Shown in pieces: positions 25,659-35,266 of a DNA stretch of 64,000 nt; the first letter of the stretch is position 1; each line of letters opens with the position of its first letter. Source of the stretch: UBA4732 sp002404095 (lineage in GTDB: Bacteria; Planctomycetota; Planctomycetia; Gemmatales; Gemmataceae); NCBI GenBank assembly GCA_036783645.1, contig DAIPWT010000009.1:22773-86772 (forward strand). Reading direction: 5' to 3'. A program made the translations under genes and the position numbers. A model generated the notes under the pieces. The model had not been told where the DNA came from and did not search any database. It was given only the letters and a program-made list of their open reading frames with translations.

Positions 25659-27071
25659 CTAGCGATTTTTCAGTCGATTGTCGATATCCCGCAAGACATT
25701 GACGATGGCCTCCGGGTCGTAGCGCGGCGGCGTGTCCCACTGCGGCGGCAGACGCAGCAGACCCTCCAGCCCGCGCACCGCACCGCCCAGCCGCGGATCG
25801 GGATCAACGGCGTTCAGCGACCGATAATGGGCGGAAAGCGCCAGCGCAAGCTGGCGGGCGTCGTCCCAACCGCCCTTGGCGATCTTCTCTCCCTCCGGGC
25901 CCGACAGCAGTTCCAACCGTTCGCGCAGTGCATCAGGGCCGAAGTCCGTTTCCGGACGCGACCGCCTCAGCCATTCGTCGTATTCCTTGACGAGCGACTT
26001 AGCCATTTGTGAAACTTGGTGCGAATCCGGACTTCGACCTTCCATTGTTTGACGCAATTCGTTGAGCGTCGCCAGCGACGGATGCTCGGGCAGCAACGTC
26101 GTCAGGTCCACGAACGGCGACCACGCGGGCGAACCGGCCTTATGGCCCAGGGCCGGCGGACGTTGCTGTTTCAGGTCGTGGTGACACGACGAGCAGGCGT
26201 ACTCGGCGAACTCCGGCCACGGCTTATGTTCACGGTCATTCGCCACTTCTTCGGCGCGCGTGTCCAGAAGGTGCAGCGCGGCCCGCGCCGAAATAGCCTG
26301 GCCGACGGCCCACGATTCCGCCTCGTAGGCGGGGTGGCGCCGGCGGTCGTCCGCTTCGGACCAGTGTTGATACGGACGATAGCGCTCTAAAAAGGAGCTG
26401 TACTCCCATTGCAGCGGCGGATGGCCGGCGGCGTACAGATCGTGGTTCACGTCGGCGCGGTCGCCGCCGACGTGGCAGTCCATGCAAGTTTTCGCCCTTA
26501 CGGCGAGGTCTTTCGTGTTGGTGAAACCATCATTCTTCTTCTCGCTCAAACTCTTTTCCTTCCATCCGTATTGCACGTGGGCCGTCAGCCACTTGCCGGC
26601 GGCGCCGTGACAGCTTTCGCAGCCGACGCCGTCGCTGAACCAGACCGGCGAGGCGTCCACGACCTTCTCGGCTTCCGGGGCGACGTGACAGCGCAGACAG
26701 AGGATATTACAGCTGGCGGAAAGCTGTTTATCGCCAGGCTCGGAGCGGTTGAGATTTTGCTGAATGCGCACGGAGCGCTCGTCGAACAGGATTTGATACG
26801 CCTTGTTATGAGGGTCTTTGCCGATCCATTTGGCATATTCGCGGCCTTTGAAATTGCCTTCGCCGGCCTGGTTATGGCAGGCCGACGAGGTACACGAACT
26901 AACGCCGCGCCAGTCGGAAAAGCCGGCGTCATCGGCGGACGCGGCGCGGCGCGCCACCACAGCGGCAGGCGCGGGGTTAAACAGCATGGGCGCGAGGCCG
27001 ACGGCCGAAAGGCCGACGGCCGCGACGGTCCAACGGCCGAGGCTGCGAATGTTCACGGGGACGCACCTCAT
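25659..27071 (-). CDS. multihaem cytochrome c (c554-like), four CxxCH plus CX4CH
   Basis: A 470-residue exported protein with an N-terminal signal (WTVAAVGLSAVGLAPMLF). Haem sites in order: an unusual CTSSACH (four residues between the cysteines), then CLRCH, CESCH, CMDCH and CSSCH. The NHDLYAAGHPPLQWEYSSFL block is the counterpart of the AGGHPPL block in the neighbouring cytochrome, so the two are paralogues. ATG 27071 is chosen because codons further upstream come from a palindromic spacer; no ribosome site is obvious. Periplasmic electron transfer is the expected role. First gene of the cytochrome pair. Confidence 0.88.
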   Translation of the reverse strand: MRCVPVNIRSLGRWTVAAVGLSAVGLAPMLFNPAPAAVVARRAASADDAGFSDWRGVSSCTSSACHNQAGEGNFKGREYAKWIGKDPHNKAYQILFDERSVRIQQNLNRSEPGDKQLSASCNILCLRCHVAPEAEKVVDASPVWFSDGVGCESCHGAAGKWLTAHVQYGWKEKSLSEKKNDGFTNTKDLAVRAKTCMDCHVGGDRADVNHDLYAAGHPPLQWEYSSFLERYRPYQHWSEADDRRRHPAYEAESWAVGQAISARAALHLLDTRAEEVANDREHKPWPEFAEYACSSCHHDLKQQRPPALGHKAGSPAWSPFVDLTTLLPEHPSLATLNELRQTMEGRSPDSHQVSQMAKSLVKEYDEWLRRSRPETDFGPDALRERLELLSGPEGEKIAKGGWDDARQLALALSAHYRSLNAVDPDPRLGGAVRGLEGLLRLPPQWDTPPRYDPEAIVNVLRDIDNRLKNR

Positions 27072-27146
27072 CAAGCGAGAATAGAACAAGCAAAAGATGG
27101 CGTCCTGCAACGATTGGCTATGTGCACTGAACCTAGCACCTGAATC

Positions 27147-27270
27147 TGTACGTCCCGCGTTCAAACGCGGGCCTACAAGCCGAAGCCCCGTGGACGGGGC
27201 TGAGAAGTGTTTTTCAGCCCGGTTTACGGGGCTTCGGCTTGTAGACCCGCCGTTGACGGCGGGGCGGACA
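27147..27270. repeat. 124-base compound palindrome
   Basis: GCGGGCCTACAAGCCGAAGC and its complement (27167-27191 with 27226-27250) form a 25-bp stem around an inner GGACGGGGCTGA hairpin; outside it, short GTCCCGC and GCGGGGCGGAC arms extend the structure to 27147-27270. It separates the divergent promoter of the cytochrome operon from the CHAT fragment. Confidence 0.75.
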
Positions 27271-27327
27271 GATCCAGGCGCCGGAATCTTTTGCGCACTC
27301 CAGCTTCTTCCGTGAACGGGCGAACGA

Positions 27328-27843
27328 TTAACGTCCCGCCCCCGACAGCACGAACGCGGCCCAGTCCTTGACGGCCGCCGCCCGCTTCGGCGTTTCCTTC
27401 GCATCCACCGGCGCCTTCGTTACCGTCTGCACCGTCTCGTCCCAATCCACCGCGCCGCGACCACGCGCCAGCGCCGGCACGCCCTGCGGATTGCGGTACA
27501 GCTCTAGCTGCGCGTGATGCAACGCCTCCAACGGCGGTTCGCCCTTCTCCCACAGGTGATAGTACAACAGATTCATCAGCGCGGCGGTCGCCTCGTCGTC
27601 TACTTTCCAAAGACTGGCCACGACGTTCTTGGCGCCACCGATATGAAAGGCGCGTTGCAATCCAAAAACGCCCTTGCCGGCCGCCGACTCGCCCAATCCC
27701 GTCTGGCAGGCCGACAGCACGGCCAGGTCCATGCCGTCCAAATCCAGCCCGGCCACCGCTTCGCCGGTGAGGACGCCGCTGTCGGCGCGCTATACGGGCC
27801 ATTGGGTTAGATGTACACGGTATCCACGCCCTTGCCCAGAGCC
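27328..27843 (-). pseudogene. CHAT protease fragment 1 (C-terminus)
   Basis: The C-terminal 143 residues of a CHAT domain, including the catalytic cysteine block LAVLSACQTGLGES and the end KDWAAFVLSGAGR, are intact and almost identical to the copies at 29097 and 31358. Upstream the match breaks near 27790 and resumes with sequence that in the longer copy lies about 520 bases further on (GKGVDTVYI then a stop), so the part with the catalytic histidine has been deleted. No start or TPR region remains. It cannot make a protease. Confidence 0.85.
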
Positions 27844-27845
27844 GG

Positions 27846-28901
27846 CTAGCTGGATTTCCCACCTCGGAAAGCCGTGACGCCTGCCCGGTCAACTTCATCG
27901 ACCGGTTCGGCTCTTGCCCAGGGAACACTGCCCAGTAATCCCACGGCCGGTTCCTTGTACGCCTCGTCCAAGGTTGTTGGATCAATGCTCCAAAGGAGGG
28001 CGAGTTGCATCACACAACTCTCGTTTGGAAGCGGTAGATCCTTGCGCGCCCCGCTATCGCTCTGCTTGACCTCCGAAAGCGGCCCTTTCATGAAATGGAC
28101 GCCGCCGTCGGGCTCTTCCTTCGACCCATGCTTTGGCGATTCGCATATGGAACTCGGGTTGAAGAAATGGAAGCCGAGGTCGCGCTCTTCCTTCGTTTGC
28201 GCGCCTTCATCCCAGAGGGTAAGGCCCTTCTGACCAAGCCAGCCGTAGCCCCGGACCAGCCGCCCCTGCCGCGCCCGCGCCCAGACGTGCAGCTCGAGGT
28301 CCCGCTGCGTGCAGAAGTACTGGGCGTCCCCGAACTGGCGGCTCAGCCGCTCCAGCAGCGGTTTGACGAATACCTCAACCCGGTCAGGCGGGAATAGCGC
28401 GGTGCTGACTGCCAGGGTCCAGTCCCCCAGGGGCGGCGTGACGAAGACGGACGATTGGTATGCCGCCTTCACTCCCTCCGCCCAGGTTGCGTCCCGTGCT
28501 CCCCGTAGGACAAGAGCCTTCGCCACCGCCTCGGTATCGGTGTTCTCCACCGCCAGCCACGCCACCCGAGGACCGAATGGCAGCGGCCGGTCGGGATTCT
28601 CGACCGGCCTGGTTCTGTAGTATGGAATGATCCGGTGACCGGTCAGCAGGCTGACAAGGACGCCCAGAGCTAGTTCTTCGGGTACATAATAGTAGGGGGG
28701 CGGCGCCGGCTCCTCCTCGGCGATTTGGGGTTCCTCGGCGCGTCCGGCCAGGCGGTCCTTGAAGACTTCGCCGGCTGCCGCAATCGCTTCCAGGGACCAG
28801 CGCTCCGGATCGTTGGCCTGCATAATCTCCTGAAGTTGAGCCGACGACTTACGGGCGAAGTGCGTCTTGATGTTGTCGATGAGGTCACGGTCCTGGCTCA
28901 T
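27846..28901 (-). CDS. hypothetical protein between CHAT fragments
   Basis: A 351-residue soluble protein. The N-terminus is helical (MSQDRDLIDNIKTHFARKSS, AQLQEIMQANDPERWSLEAI), then an acidic Pro-rich linker (EEEPAPPPYYYVPEE) and a mixed domain ending with VMQLALLWSIDPTTLDEAY. Residues 4-70 resemble the short helical N-terminal region of other planctomycete hypotheticals, but I recognise no family. GGAGAGGATGT precedes ATG 28901. It is the only intact gene among the CHAT fragments, so it may be a cargo or regulator of that locus, a pure guess from position. Confidence 0.75.
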   Translation of the reverse strand: MSQDRDLIDNIKTHFARKSSAQLQEIMQANDPERWSLEAIAAAGEVFKDRLAGRAEEPQIAEEEPAPPPYYYVPEELALGVLVSLLTGHRIIPYYRTRPVENPDRPLPFGPRVAWLAVENTDTEAVAKALVLRGARDATWAEGVKAAYQSSVFVTPPLGDWTLAVSTALFPPDRVEVFVKPLLERLSRQFGDAQYFCTQRDLELHVWARARQGRLVRGYGWLGQKGLTLWDEGAQTKEERDLGFHFFNPSSICESPKHGSKEEPDGGVHFMKGPLSEVKQSDSGARKDLPLPNESCVMQLALLWSIDPTTLDEAYKEPAVGLLGSVPWARAEPVDEVDRAGVTAFRGGKSS

Positions 28902-29034
28902 ACATCCTCTCCGGCGAGTCATGGCCGAACAATGATTAGACGGCGAAGCACCCGCCAACGCAGCGAGATTTTGCCGCCTATCGTGAGAACCCCGGTTCTC
29001 ACGCTTGCACCCTCGTTCCCATACCCTCGTTACC

Positions 29035-29064
29035 CTCGTTCCCAAACAGGAGTTTGGGAACGAG
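29035..29064. repeat. perfect 13-bp hairpin
   Basis: CTCGTTCCCAAAC at 29035-29047 pairs exactly with 29052-29064 around AGGA, between CHAT fragment 2 and the unknown gene. Short direct repeats of CCCTCGTT lie just beside it. Confidence 0.6.
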
Positions 29065-29096
29065 AGAACGAGAGAACCGAGATGCTACTAGACCAT

Positions 29097-29460
29097 TCAA
29101 CGTCCCGCCCCCGACAGCACAAACGCGGCCCAATCCTTGACGGCCGCAGCACGCTTCGGCGTCTCCTTCGCGTCAACCGGCGCCTTCGTTACCGTCTGCA
29201 CTGTCTCGTCCCAGTCCACGGCGCCGCGGCCGCGCGCCAACGCCGGTACGTCCTGCGGATTGCGATACAACTCGAGCTGGGCGTGATGCAGCGCCTCCAA
29301 CGGCGGTTCACCCTTCTCCCACAGGTGATAGTACAGCAGATTCATCAGCGCGGACGTCGCCTCGTCGTCCACCTTCCACAGGCTGGCCACGACGTTCTTG
29401 GCGCCACCGATAGGAATGGCGCGTTGCAAACCAAAAACACCCTCGCCGGTTGCGCTTCGC
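29097..29460 (-). pseudogene. CHAT protease fragment 2 (C-terminus)
   Basis: From GEGVFGLQRA to the end KDWAAFVLSGAGR (about 115 residues) this is a third copy of the CHAT C-terminus. Similarity stops sharply at 29460/29461, just before the cysteine block, so neither catalytic residue is present. Immediately beyond the break lies the promoter and start of the divergent ECF sigma gene. Dead fragment. Confidence 0.85.
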
Positions 29461-29502
29461 CCTCGGCGAACGTCCTCATTGTAGAAACCGCGAGGGCGGC
29501 GC

Positions 29503-30003
29503 GTGGATTCCACGGCAGGCTTGCTTCATTTGCTCCAAACCGACGGCCGGCGGTTGCACCGCTTGCTGACCCGGCTGACGCTCCGCGCCGATGCGGCCGA
29601 CGACTTGTTGCAGGAACTGTTCCTACGGCTGCGTTCGTCCGCCGGCTTCCGCAACGCGACCGACCCTGCCGCGTTTGCCGTCCGCACCGCGGTCAACCTG
29701 GCGTTCGATTGGCGCCGCAAACGGCGCCGCCGCCGCGAAGTGGGGGAGGTTCCCGACCAAGCTACAAGGCTTGATCCGCTAGCGAAGCTGGTGGAGCGCG
29801 AGGAACTCGATCAGGTCTTGATTGCCTTGACCGAATTGCCCGAAAGTGTGCGGCTGTGCCTCGTGCTGCGCCACCTGGAGCAGCTCGACGCCAATGAAGT
29901 CGCCCAGCTGCTGGGCAGAACGGCGCATCAGGTTCGCGCCTTGTGCGCCAAGGGCGTCGCCCGGTTGCGGCGTCGCCTGGGCGAGGAGATTCCCAATGGA
30001 TGA
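29503..30003 (+). CDS. ECF-type RNA polymerase sigma factor
   Basis: A 166-residue sigma factor with region 2 (RADAADDLLQELFLRLRSSA, FAVRTAVNLAFDWRRKRRRR) and region 4 (LIALTELPESVRLCLVLRHL, then LDANEVAQLLGRTAHQVRAL). GTG 29503 is preceded by GAGGGC. It overlaps the next gene by eight bases (ATG inside its last codons), a sigma/anti-sigma arrangement with translational coupling. It should direct RNA polymerase to a small regulon; its own upstream region is only 40 bases from CHAT fragment 2. Confidence 0.9.
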   Translation: MDSTAGLLHLLQTDGRRLHRLLTRLTLRADAADDLLQELFLRLRSSAGFRNATDPAAFAVRTAVNLAFDWRRKRRRRREVGEVPDQATRLDPLAKLVEREELDQVLIALTELPESVRLCLVLRHLEQLDANEVAQLLGRTAHQVRALCAKGVARLRRRLGEEIPNG

Positions 30004-31222
30004 ATCCGAAGTTCTGCGCCGGCTGAAGGCGTTGGCCGACGCGCCGCCGTCCGATCCGCAAACCGCCTTGAATCGGACGCGAGCCGCCCTACTTGCCGAC
30101 CTGAAACCACCGCCTTCTTTTTGGAGTGTGCCCACCATGACCCGCTATGCCGCTCTGGTCGCCGTCGCCGCCGTGGTACTGCTGGCCCTCTGGCTGGCCA
30201 GTCCGTTCGGCGGCGGCAACCTTGCCTTTGCCGACGTGCAAAAAAAAGTCGAACAGACCAAGTCACTGACTATCACCTTTACCCAGGAGGGTTCGGATGG
30301 CAAACCGCAAACCGGAACCGCGTATGCGTTGAGTGACGGCCGGCTGCGGATGGAAGACGCAGACGGCAGCTACAACGTCATCGACCCGCGGCGCGAGCAG
30401 TCGCTGGCCGTCGATCCGGCCAAGAAAAAAGCGTTGCTTATAAAGGGCTATTACAACCGCGTGCCGACCGATGTGTATGAGATTTTGCGGAACATTCGCA
30501 AAAGTGAAGTGAAGAAGCTGCCGGGGGAACAACTGAACGGTCAGACGACCGAAGTGTTTCTCGGCAAAGCGTCGTTTGGCGAGATCGAGCAGGAGATAAA
30601 AGTGTGGGTCGAGCCGAAGTCGCAACTACCGGTTCGGCTCGAAGTCGTGGACAAAGACGACGCCCATGCGGGACGCAAGATGACGATGGACTTGAAGTTC
30701 GACCAGCCTTTCGACAAGAAGTTGTTTTCGACGGAGGCGCCGGCGGGTTTCACGTTGCGAACCGAAGGCGTCGAGACCGCGCCGGCCCATCGCGTTGAGG
30801 ACGCGGCGGGGTCCGCCCCTGAGGTGAAGCCGAAAGTGGGGCTGGGCCAGGTCAAGTTCGGCATGACGAAAGAACAGGTCATCAAGGAGCTAGGGGAGCC
30901 CGACAAAATCGATCAGAAGGGCATGGCATTGGATTACTTGTCCCGGGGCTATTCCGTCCTCGTTAGCCCGCGACGCGGGGTGATGATGATTACCTGCTAT
31001 ACGCAGGCGACCTTCGTCGTGAAGGTTGCGGACTTCGCGGGCAAGACGAAGGAGGGCATCGGCATGGGCGCGAAGTCCGCCGACATCGTCAAAGCGTACG
31101 GCGAGTCGGACGCGACGGAAAAAGAGGAGCAAATGACGCGGTTGAGCTACCGAAAGCTGGGGCTGGAGTTCACGCTGGCGAACGACAAGCTGGTGGAGTT
31201 TTCGCTGTCGGCGGTTCCGTGA
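29996..31222 (+). CDS. anti-sigma-like transmembrane protein with LolA-like and BamE-like domains
   Basis: A 408-residue protein: cytoplasmic N-terminus (MDESEVLRRLKALADAPPSD), one membrane span near residues 50-68 (YAALVAVAAVVLLALWLASP), an extracytoplasmic LolA/DUF2092-like domain (about 75-260; VQKKVEQTKSLTITFTQEGS) and a C-terminal BamE/SmpA-like module (VKFGMTKEQVIKELGEPDKI). The position, coupled to the sigma gene, and the topology suggest that it holds the sigma factor and senses the envelope; the N-terminus lacks the zinc anti-sigma signature, so this is inferred. GCGAGGAG serves as ribosome site. Confidence 0.8.
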   Translation: MDESEVLRRLKALADAPPSDPQTALNRTRAALLADLKPPPSFWSVPTMTRYAALVAVAAVVLLALWLASPFGGGNLAFADVQKKVEQTKSLTITFTQEGSDGKPQTGTAYALSDGRLRMEDADGSYNVIDPRREQSLAVDPAKKKALLIKGYYNRVPTDVYEILRNIRKSEVKKLPGEQLNGQTTEVFLGKASFGEIEQEIKVWVEPKSQLPVRLEVVDKDDAHAGRKMTMDLKFDQPFDKKLFSTEAPAGFTLRTEGVETAPAHRVEDAAGSAPEVKPKVGLGQVKFGMTKEQVIKELGEPDKIDQKGMALDYLSRGYSVLVSPRRGVMMITCYTQATFVVKVADFAGKTKEGIGMGAKSADIVKAYGESDATEKEEQMTRLSYRKLGLEFTLANDKLVEFSLSAVP

Positions 31223-31280
31223 AGGGGAATAGACCACGGATAAACGCGGATGCAACGAACCCGACCATCCCGCCGGTCTT

Positions 31281-31342
31281 TACAAGCCTGAAGCGCGAGC
31301 GAAGGTTTCCACCCCATCCTTCGCTCGCGCTTCAGGCTTGTA
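31281..31342. repeat. GAAGCGCGAGCGA palindrome, copy 2
   Basis: A perfect 25-bp stem: TACAAGCCTGAAGCGCGAGC at 31281 onward pairs with 31318-31342 around a 12-base loop. It lies between convergent genes, 16 bases before the CHAT stop. Compare 25583-25646. Confidence 0.85.
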
Positions 31343-31357
31343 TAGCATGAGAAGCTA

Positions 31358-33987
31358 TCAGCGACCCGCTCCCGACAGCACAAACGCGGCCCAGTCCTTG
31401 ACGGCCGCCGGACGTTTTGGCGTCTCCTTCGGGTCGGCCGGCGCTTTCATCACGGCTTGCACCGTCTCGTCCCAATCCACGGCCCTTTGGCCCTGGGCCA
31501 GCACCGGCACACTCTGGGGATTGCGGTAAAGCTCTAGCTGGGCGTGGTGCAGCGCCGTCAGCGGCGGCTCGTTCTTCTCCCACAGGTGGATGTAGAAGAG
31601 GTTCATCAGCGCCGCCGTGGCCTCGTCGTCTACCTTCCACAGGCTGGCCACCACGTTGCGGGCGCCGCCGATGTGGAAAGCGCGTTGCAATCCAAAAACG
31701 CCTTCGCCGGCCGCCGCTTCGCCCAGGCCGGTCTGACAGGCCGACAGCACGGCCAGGTCCATGCCGTCCAAATCCAGCCCGGCCACCGCTTCGCCGGTGA
31801 GGACGCCGCTGTCGGCGTCGGTCGGCTGATTGGCGCCGGCCAGCACCAAGCCGGAGAGGGTAAGCGGATTGCGCGCCGCCGCCCCGCGTCGCTCGGCGCC
31901 GACGCCGAGGAGGAAGTCGTCGGGCCGGAACAGGTGTTCGCGTTCCTTGCTGTCGGGGGCGGCGAAGAAGCCGTGCGTGGCGAGATGCGCCCAGCGCGCC
32001 CTGGGCAGATCGGCCAACAGACGCGGCACGTCGGCGCCGGCGCCGGAGCGTTCGACGATCTCAGGAGCGTGGGGCAGTTTCCTGGCCTCGGCGACGACGC
32101 CGGCCCGTTCCTTGACGGTGGCGGGCAGGGCCGGTCACGGTTTGCCAGTAGAGGCGTCGTCACGGTCGTAGCGGACGCCGCCGACGGCCAGCAGTACGCC
32201 GGGGCCGCGGCTTGTCGGGACGGGGGCCGTCAGTTGGTCGAGCAGCGACGGGCCGCCGGGCACGACGGCGAAGGCGTAGTCCTCCAGCAGCACCGAGCCG
32301 GGCCGGTCGCCCGGCAGGGCCGACCACGGCAACGCGCTCAACGGGCCATCGGGGCAGATGTAGACGGTATCGACGCCCTCGCCCAATGCCGCGGCGATGG
32401 GTTCCCAGACGGCCTTCCTTAGTCGGCCGGCGGCGTCGCTGCGCAAGTTTTTGACGATAGCGTCTCGCCATTCTGCCAAGTCTTTCTCGATGGCCGCCGC
32501 GTCGGCGAGTTCGACGCGGCGTATCGGCTGACCCTTGCGGAGTATGAAGACGGCGTAATGGCCGTCGGCCCACTTCCGCGTCTTGGGATCCAAGTCTCTG
32601 TAGCGGGAAAGGTCGATGAACACGGCGCGCTCGGGCAGTCGATCAGCGAGGTCAGTGTACGAGAGTATGCCGCGGTCAGACGCCGGCAACAGGGCGGCGA
32701 GTTCCTTTTCCAGTCGCTCCTTCTTGTCGGTCAAGTCTTGGACGAGTTGGGCACGGTCGGCGTCGCCGGGACGGGCGGGCGCCAGAACGAGCCGGGCCAG
32801 TTCCTGTCGCACGCCGATCAGCGTCTGCACCTTTCGCCGTGTGGCTTCATCGGCGTCCGAGGCGGCGCGGAGCAGGCGGCGACGGCGCTGGAGGCTGCGG
32901 GCAAGTGCGGACTTGCTTTGCCATAGGACGGGGTACTGCTCGGCGGGATTGGCGCTCTCCTCATGGACGGTGGCCGCGAGGAACAGGTTGCGGGCGCCGG
33001 GCAGGGAAGCGGCGAGATTTAGCGCCTCGGCTTCAGCACCGCCGTCGGCAAAAGCGACGGTCAGTCGGTCGTACATGGACGCGCCTTCGGCAAGAACGTC
33101 AGCTGCCTTTCCGTATTCTCCCCGCGCCAGCAACGAACCACCCAAGTTGTTGAGGCCCCTAGCCAGTTCTGGGTGGCCGACGGGGTACTTGTCGGGTGGG
33201 TAGAGCTTCTTAAGCATGTCCAAGGCGGCGCGGTAGAACGGCTCCGCCTTGCCGTACTCGCCCCGCGCCAGCAACAGGCTGCCTAGGTTGTTGAGGCTAC
33301 TTGCCAGGTAGCGATGGCCGCCAGGGTACTGCTCCGCCGGGTAGAGGCGCTTGCTCATTTCCAAGGCTTCACGGAGGAACGGCTCCGCCTTGCCGTACTC
33401 GCCCCGGTCGTGCAGCAGGGCGCCCAGGTTGCTGAGGCTCCCGGCCAAGTTGGGATGGCCGTCGGGGTACTTCCCGGTCGGATAGAGGCGGCGGCGCATC
33501 TCCAGAACGTCGCGGAGGAGTGGCTCCGCACGGCCGTACTCGCCCCGCGCCTGTAGCAGGACGCCCAAGTTGTTGAGGCCCACGGCCAAGTTGGGGTGGC
33601 CATCGGGGTACTTGTCGGCCGGGTAGAGGCGACGGCACTTCTCCAGGGATTTTTCAAACAACTCAGACGCGGCGACGTATTTCCCGTCCCGATACAGCTG
33701 AGCCGCCAGCTCGTTTACAGACAGCTGCGCAAAGAACTAAACTTTCACGAGGCGATAAGCCCTGAAAACAAGGCAAATACAGACAGTGGGAGTTTACTTC
33801 TTTGTGCATCAGTCAGTAACTCCAATGCTTGCTTATGCAGCGTTCCGCGTTCCTCGGCCGTCAACTCCGTCGCCGGCTCGTCGGCCCTCACCGGTGCGGT
33901 CCACGCCGCCGCGCCCATCACAAGCAAGATGGCCCCCAACACCAGCGTCAACCATCCGGCTTGCCTCACATTCACGCTAGTGGTCAT
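31358..33987 (-). pseudogene. TPR-CHAT protease, near full length but interrupted twice
   Basis: Segments in order: signal peptide (MTTSVNVRQAGWLTLVLGAI), four or five TPR-type repeats (ARGEYGKAEP motifs), a helical linker, and a CHAT caspase-like domain with the catalytic pair His (WAHLATHGFF) and Cys (LSACQTGLG). Two lesions: between 33660 and 33745 the signal-peptide part and the TPR part are out of frame, with stops in between, and an in-frame TGA at 32135-32137 (after DDASTGKP) cuts the CHAT domain before its catalytic residues, although the downstream frame stays open to 31358. If intact it would be a secreted TPR-regulated peptidase of about 850 residues. Parent-like copy of the two fragments nearby. 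Confidence 0.85.
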
Positions 33988-34097
33988 TGGCGATCCTCTT
34001 TGATGTATAATCCCGCGTCGTCTGGATAAACCCATTCGTTTCTACACAACCCCGGCAGGTTTACTCTATGGACGGGGGCGCCATGCAACGCCGTCAA

Positions 34098-35266
34098 CTA
34101 CGGGGCGGCTTGTTTCGCTTTAAGTCGTTGCATGGCTCGTAGTTGTTCCGCCGTTGCCGATTGGAGTTTCGGGTCGCCAGGCGGCTTTTCCTTTTTCTTA
34201 TGCGGCCAGTCGCGGGCTTTCTTGCTGCCGCGTCGAACGTAGCCGTCTTTCGTTGCCCAGGCTAAATCACGGCCCAAGCCGCGATCCAGACAGCGTCGTG
34301 TCAACGCATGCCGCATGCTCCGCCGCACGCGGTCGCGCGCCTTGGCCGCCGACCAACGCAACGGGTCGCCGCCTCGCGCCAAGATTTGCGACGCCGTCAT
34401 CAGGCCCAACAGCCACAGGCCCAACAGCGCCCACGTCAGTTCGCACTTCGCCGCCTCGGGCGTTCGGCTCTTGCGGCAGATCGGCTTCCTGAATCAACAC
34501 CGACGGGGCCTGCCTCTCGAAAAGAGAACGAACCGCCAAGACGCCAAGAGCGCCAAGAATACAATTGCCCTCTTCTACTTGGCGCTCTTGGCGTCTTGGC
34601 GGTTCGTTCTTTACACCTCAACGGCGCTGTTCAAGGAACTATTGGGGGAGAACAAGGTGCGGGAACGACCGCGGCGGCAAATCCGCCAGCATCTCTTCCA
34701 AATGCCGTCGTTCGCTCGCCGTCCCCGGCCCGATGCGAAAATCCCAGGGTATGCCCGTGCCCATGTGTAGCAACGTCGTCACGAACAATTGCGGTCCCGT
34801 CTTCTTTTTGCCCGCACACTTCAACTCGTTTTCGTTGGCCGCCGTCCGCAGTGAACGCGCACCAACCCTCATGCCGCCAGTGCCGACCGGCTCTCGTCCG
34901 CAACTGCTGTCGCAATCGTTTGCCCAGGGCCGGCCGCAGCGGCGTCAGCCATTTCAACTGCGCCTCGTACCATCCTGTGTAACTCTTGCCTAACGTCCAC
35001 TTGGGAAACAGCGACCGTGCTGCCTCCCGCGTTTCCTCGAAACGCGTCTGCAACGTTTGCTCCGCGCTCCAGACCATCAGGATCGCCACCCAAAACACCC
35101 GCAGCGGCGACCATTTCAATCCCGCCACCCGCCAGCGTGAAAAGAATTGCCCGGGCAGAAACTTCCCGATGGCGTCTTTCAAGCCGTGGCGAGAGGATAC
35201 CTGAGTCCGACGCTGCCGGCGGCCCTTGCGACTTTGGGAAGGACGCTTCCTGTGCTGACGAGCCAT
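34098..35266 (-). pseudogene. IS4-family transposase, internally deleted
   Basis: The N-terminal part (MARQHRKRPSQSRKGRRQRR to RHWRHEGWCAFTADG) and the C-terminal part (ELTWALLGLWLLGLMTASQI to the stop at 34098) belong to one IS4-type transposase. After TADG the frame is broken by a deletion of about 20 bases that removes the first DDE aspartate environment. The next portion continues to LEEMLADLPPRS, after which some 200 residues of the catalytic core are missing and a palindrome (34521-34612) occupies the gap. Non-functional. Confidence 0.85.
34521..34612. repeat. palindrome in the middle of the transposase gene
   Basis: GAACGAACCGCCAAGACGCC and onward (34527-34556) pairs with 34578-34607 over 30 bp around a 21-base AT-richer loop. 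The copy lies exactly where the transposase core has been lost. Confidence 0.85.

Noticed and set aside
32135..32137. TGA as selenocysteine codon in the CHAT gene
   Set aside because: The position is not a conserved Cys in the paralogous sequence context and no convincing bacterial SECIS hairpin with a GGU-type loop is seen right after it.
33100..33660. regularly spaced repeats suggesting a CRISPR array
   Set aside because: The repeats are TPR codon repeats of the CHAT gene, in frame and of unequal identity. No CRISPR array is seen anywhere in the window.
33743..33779. GTAAAC...TTTTCAG stretch resembling a spliceosomal intron
   Set aside because: Removing it does not restore the CHAT reading frame (a TAG remains), and such introns are not expected in bacteria.
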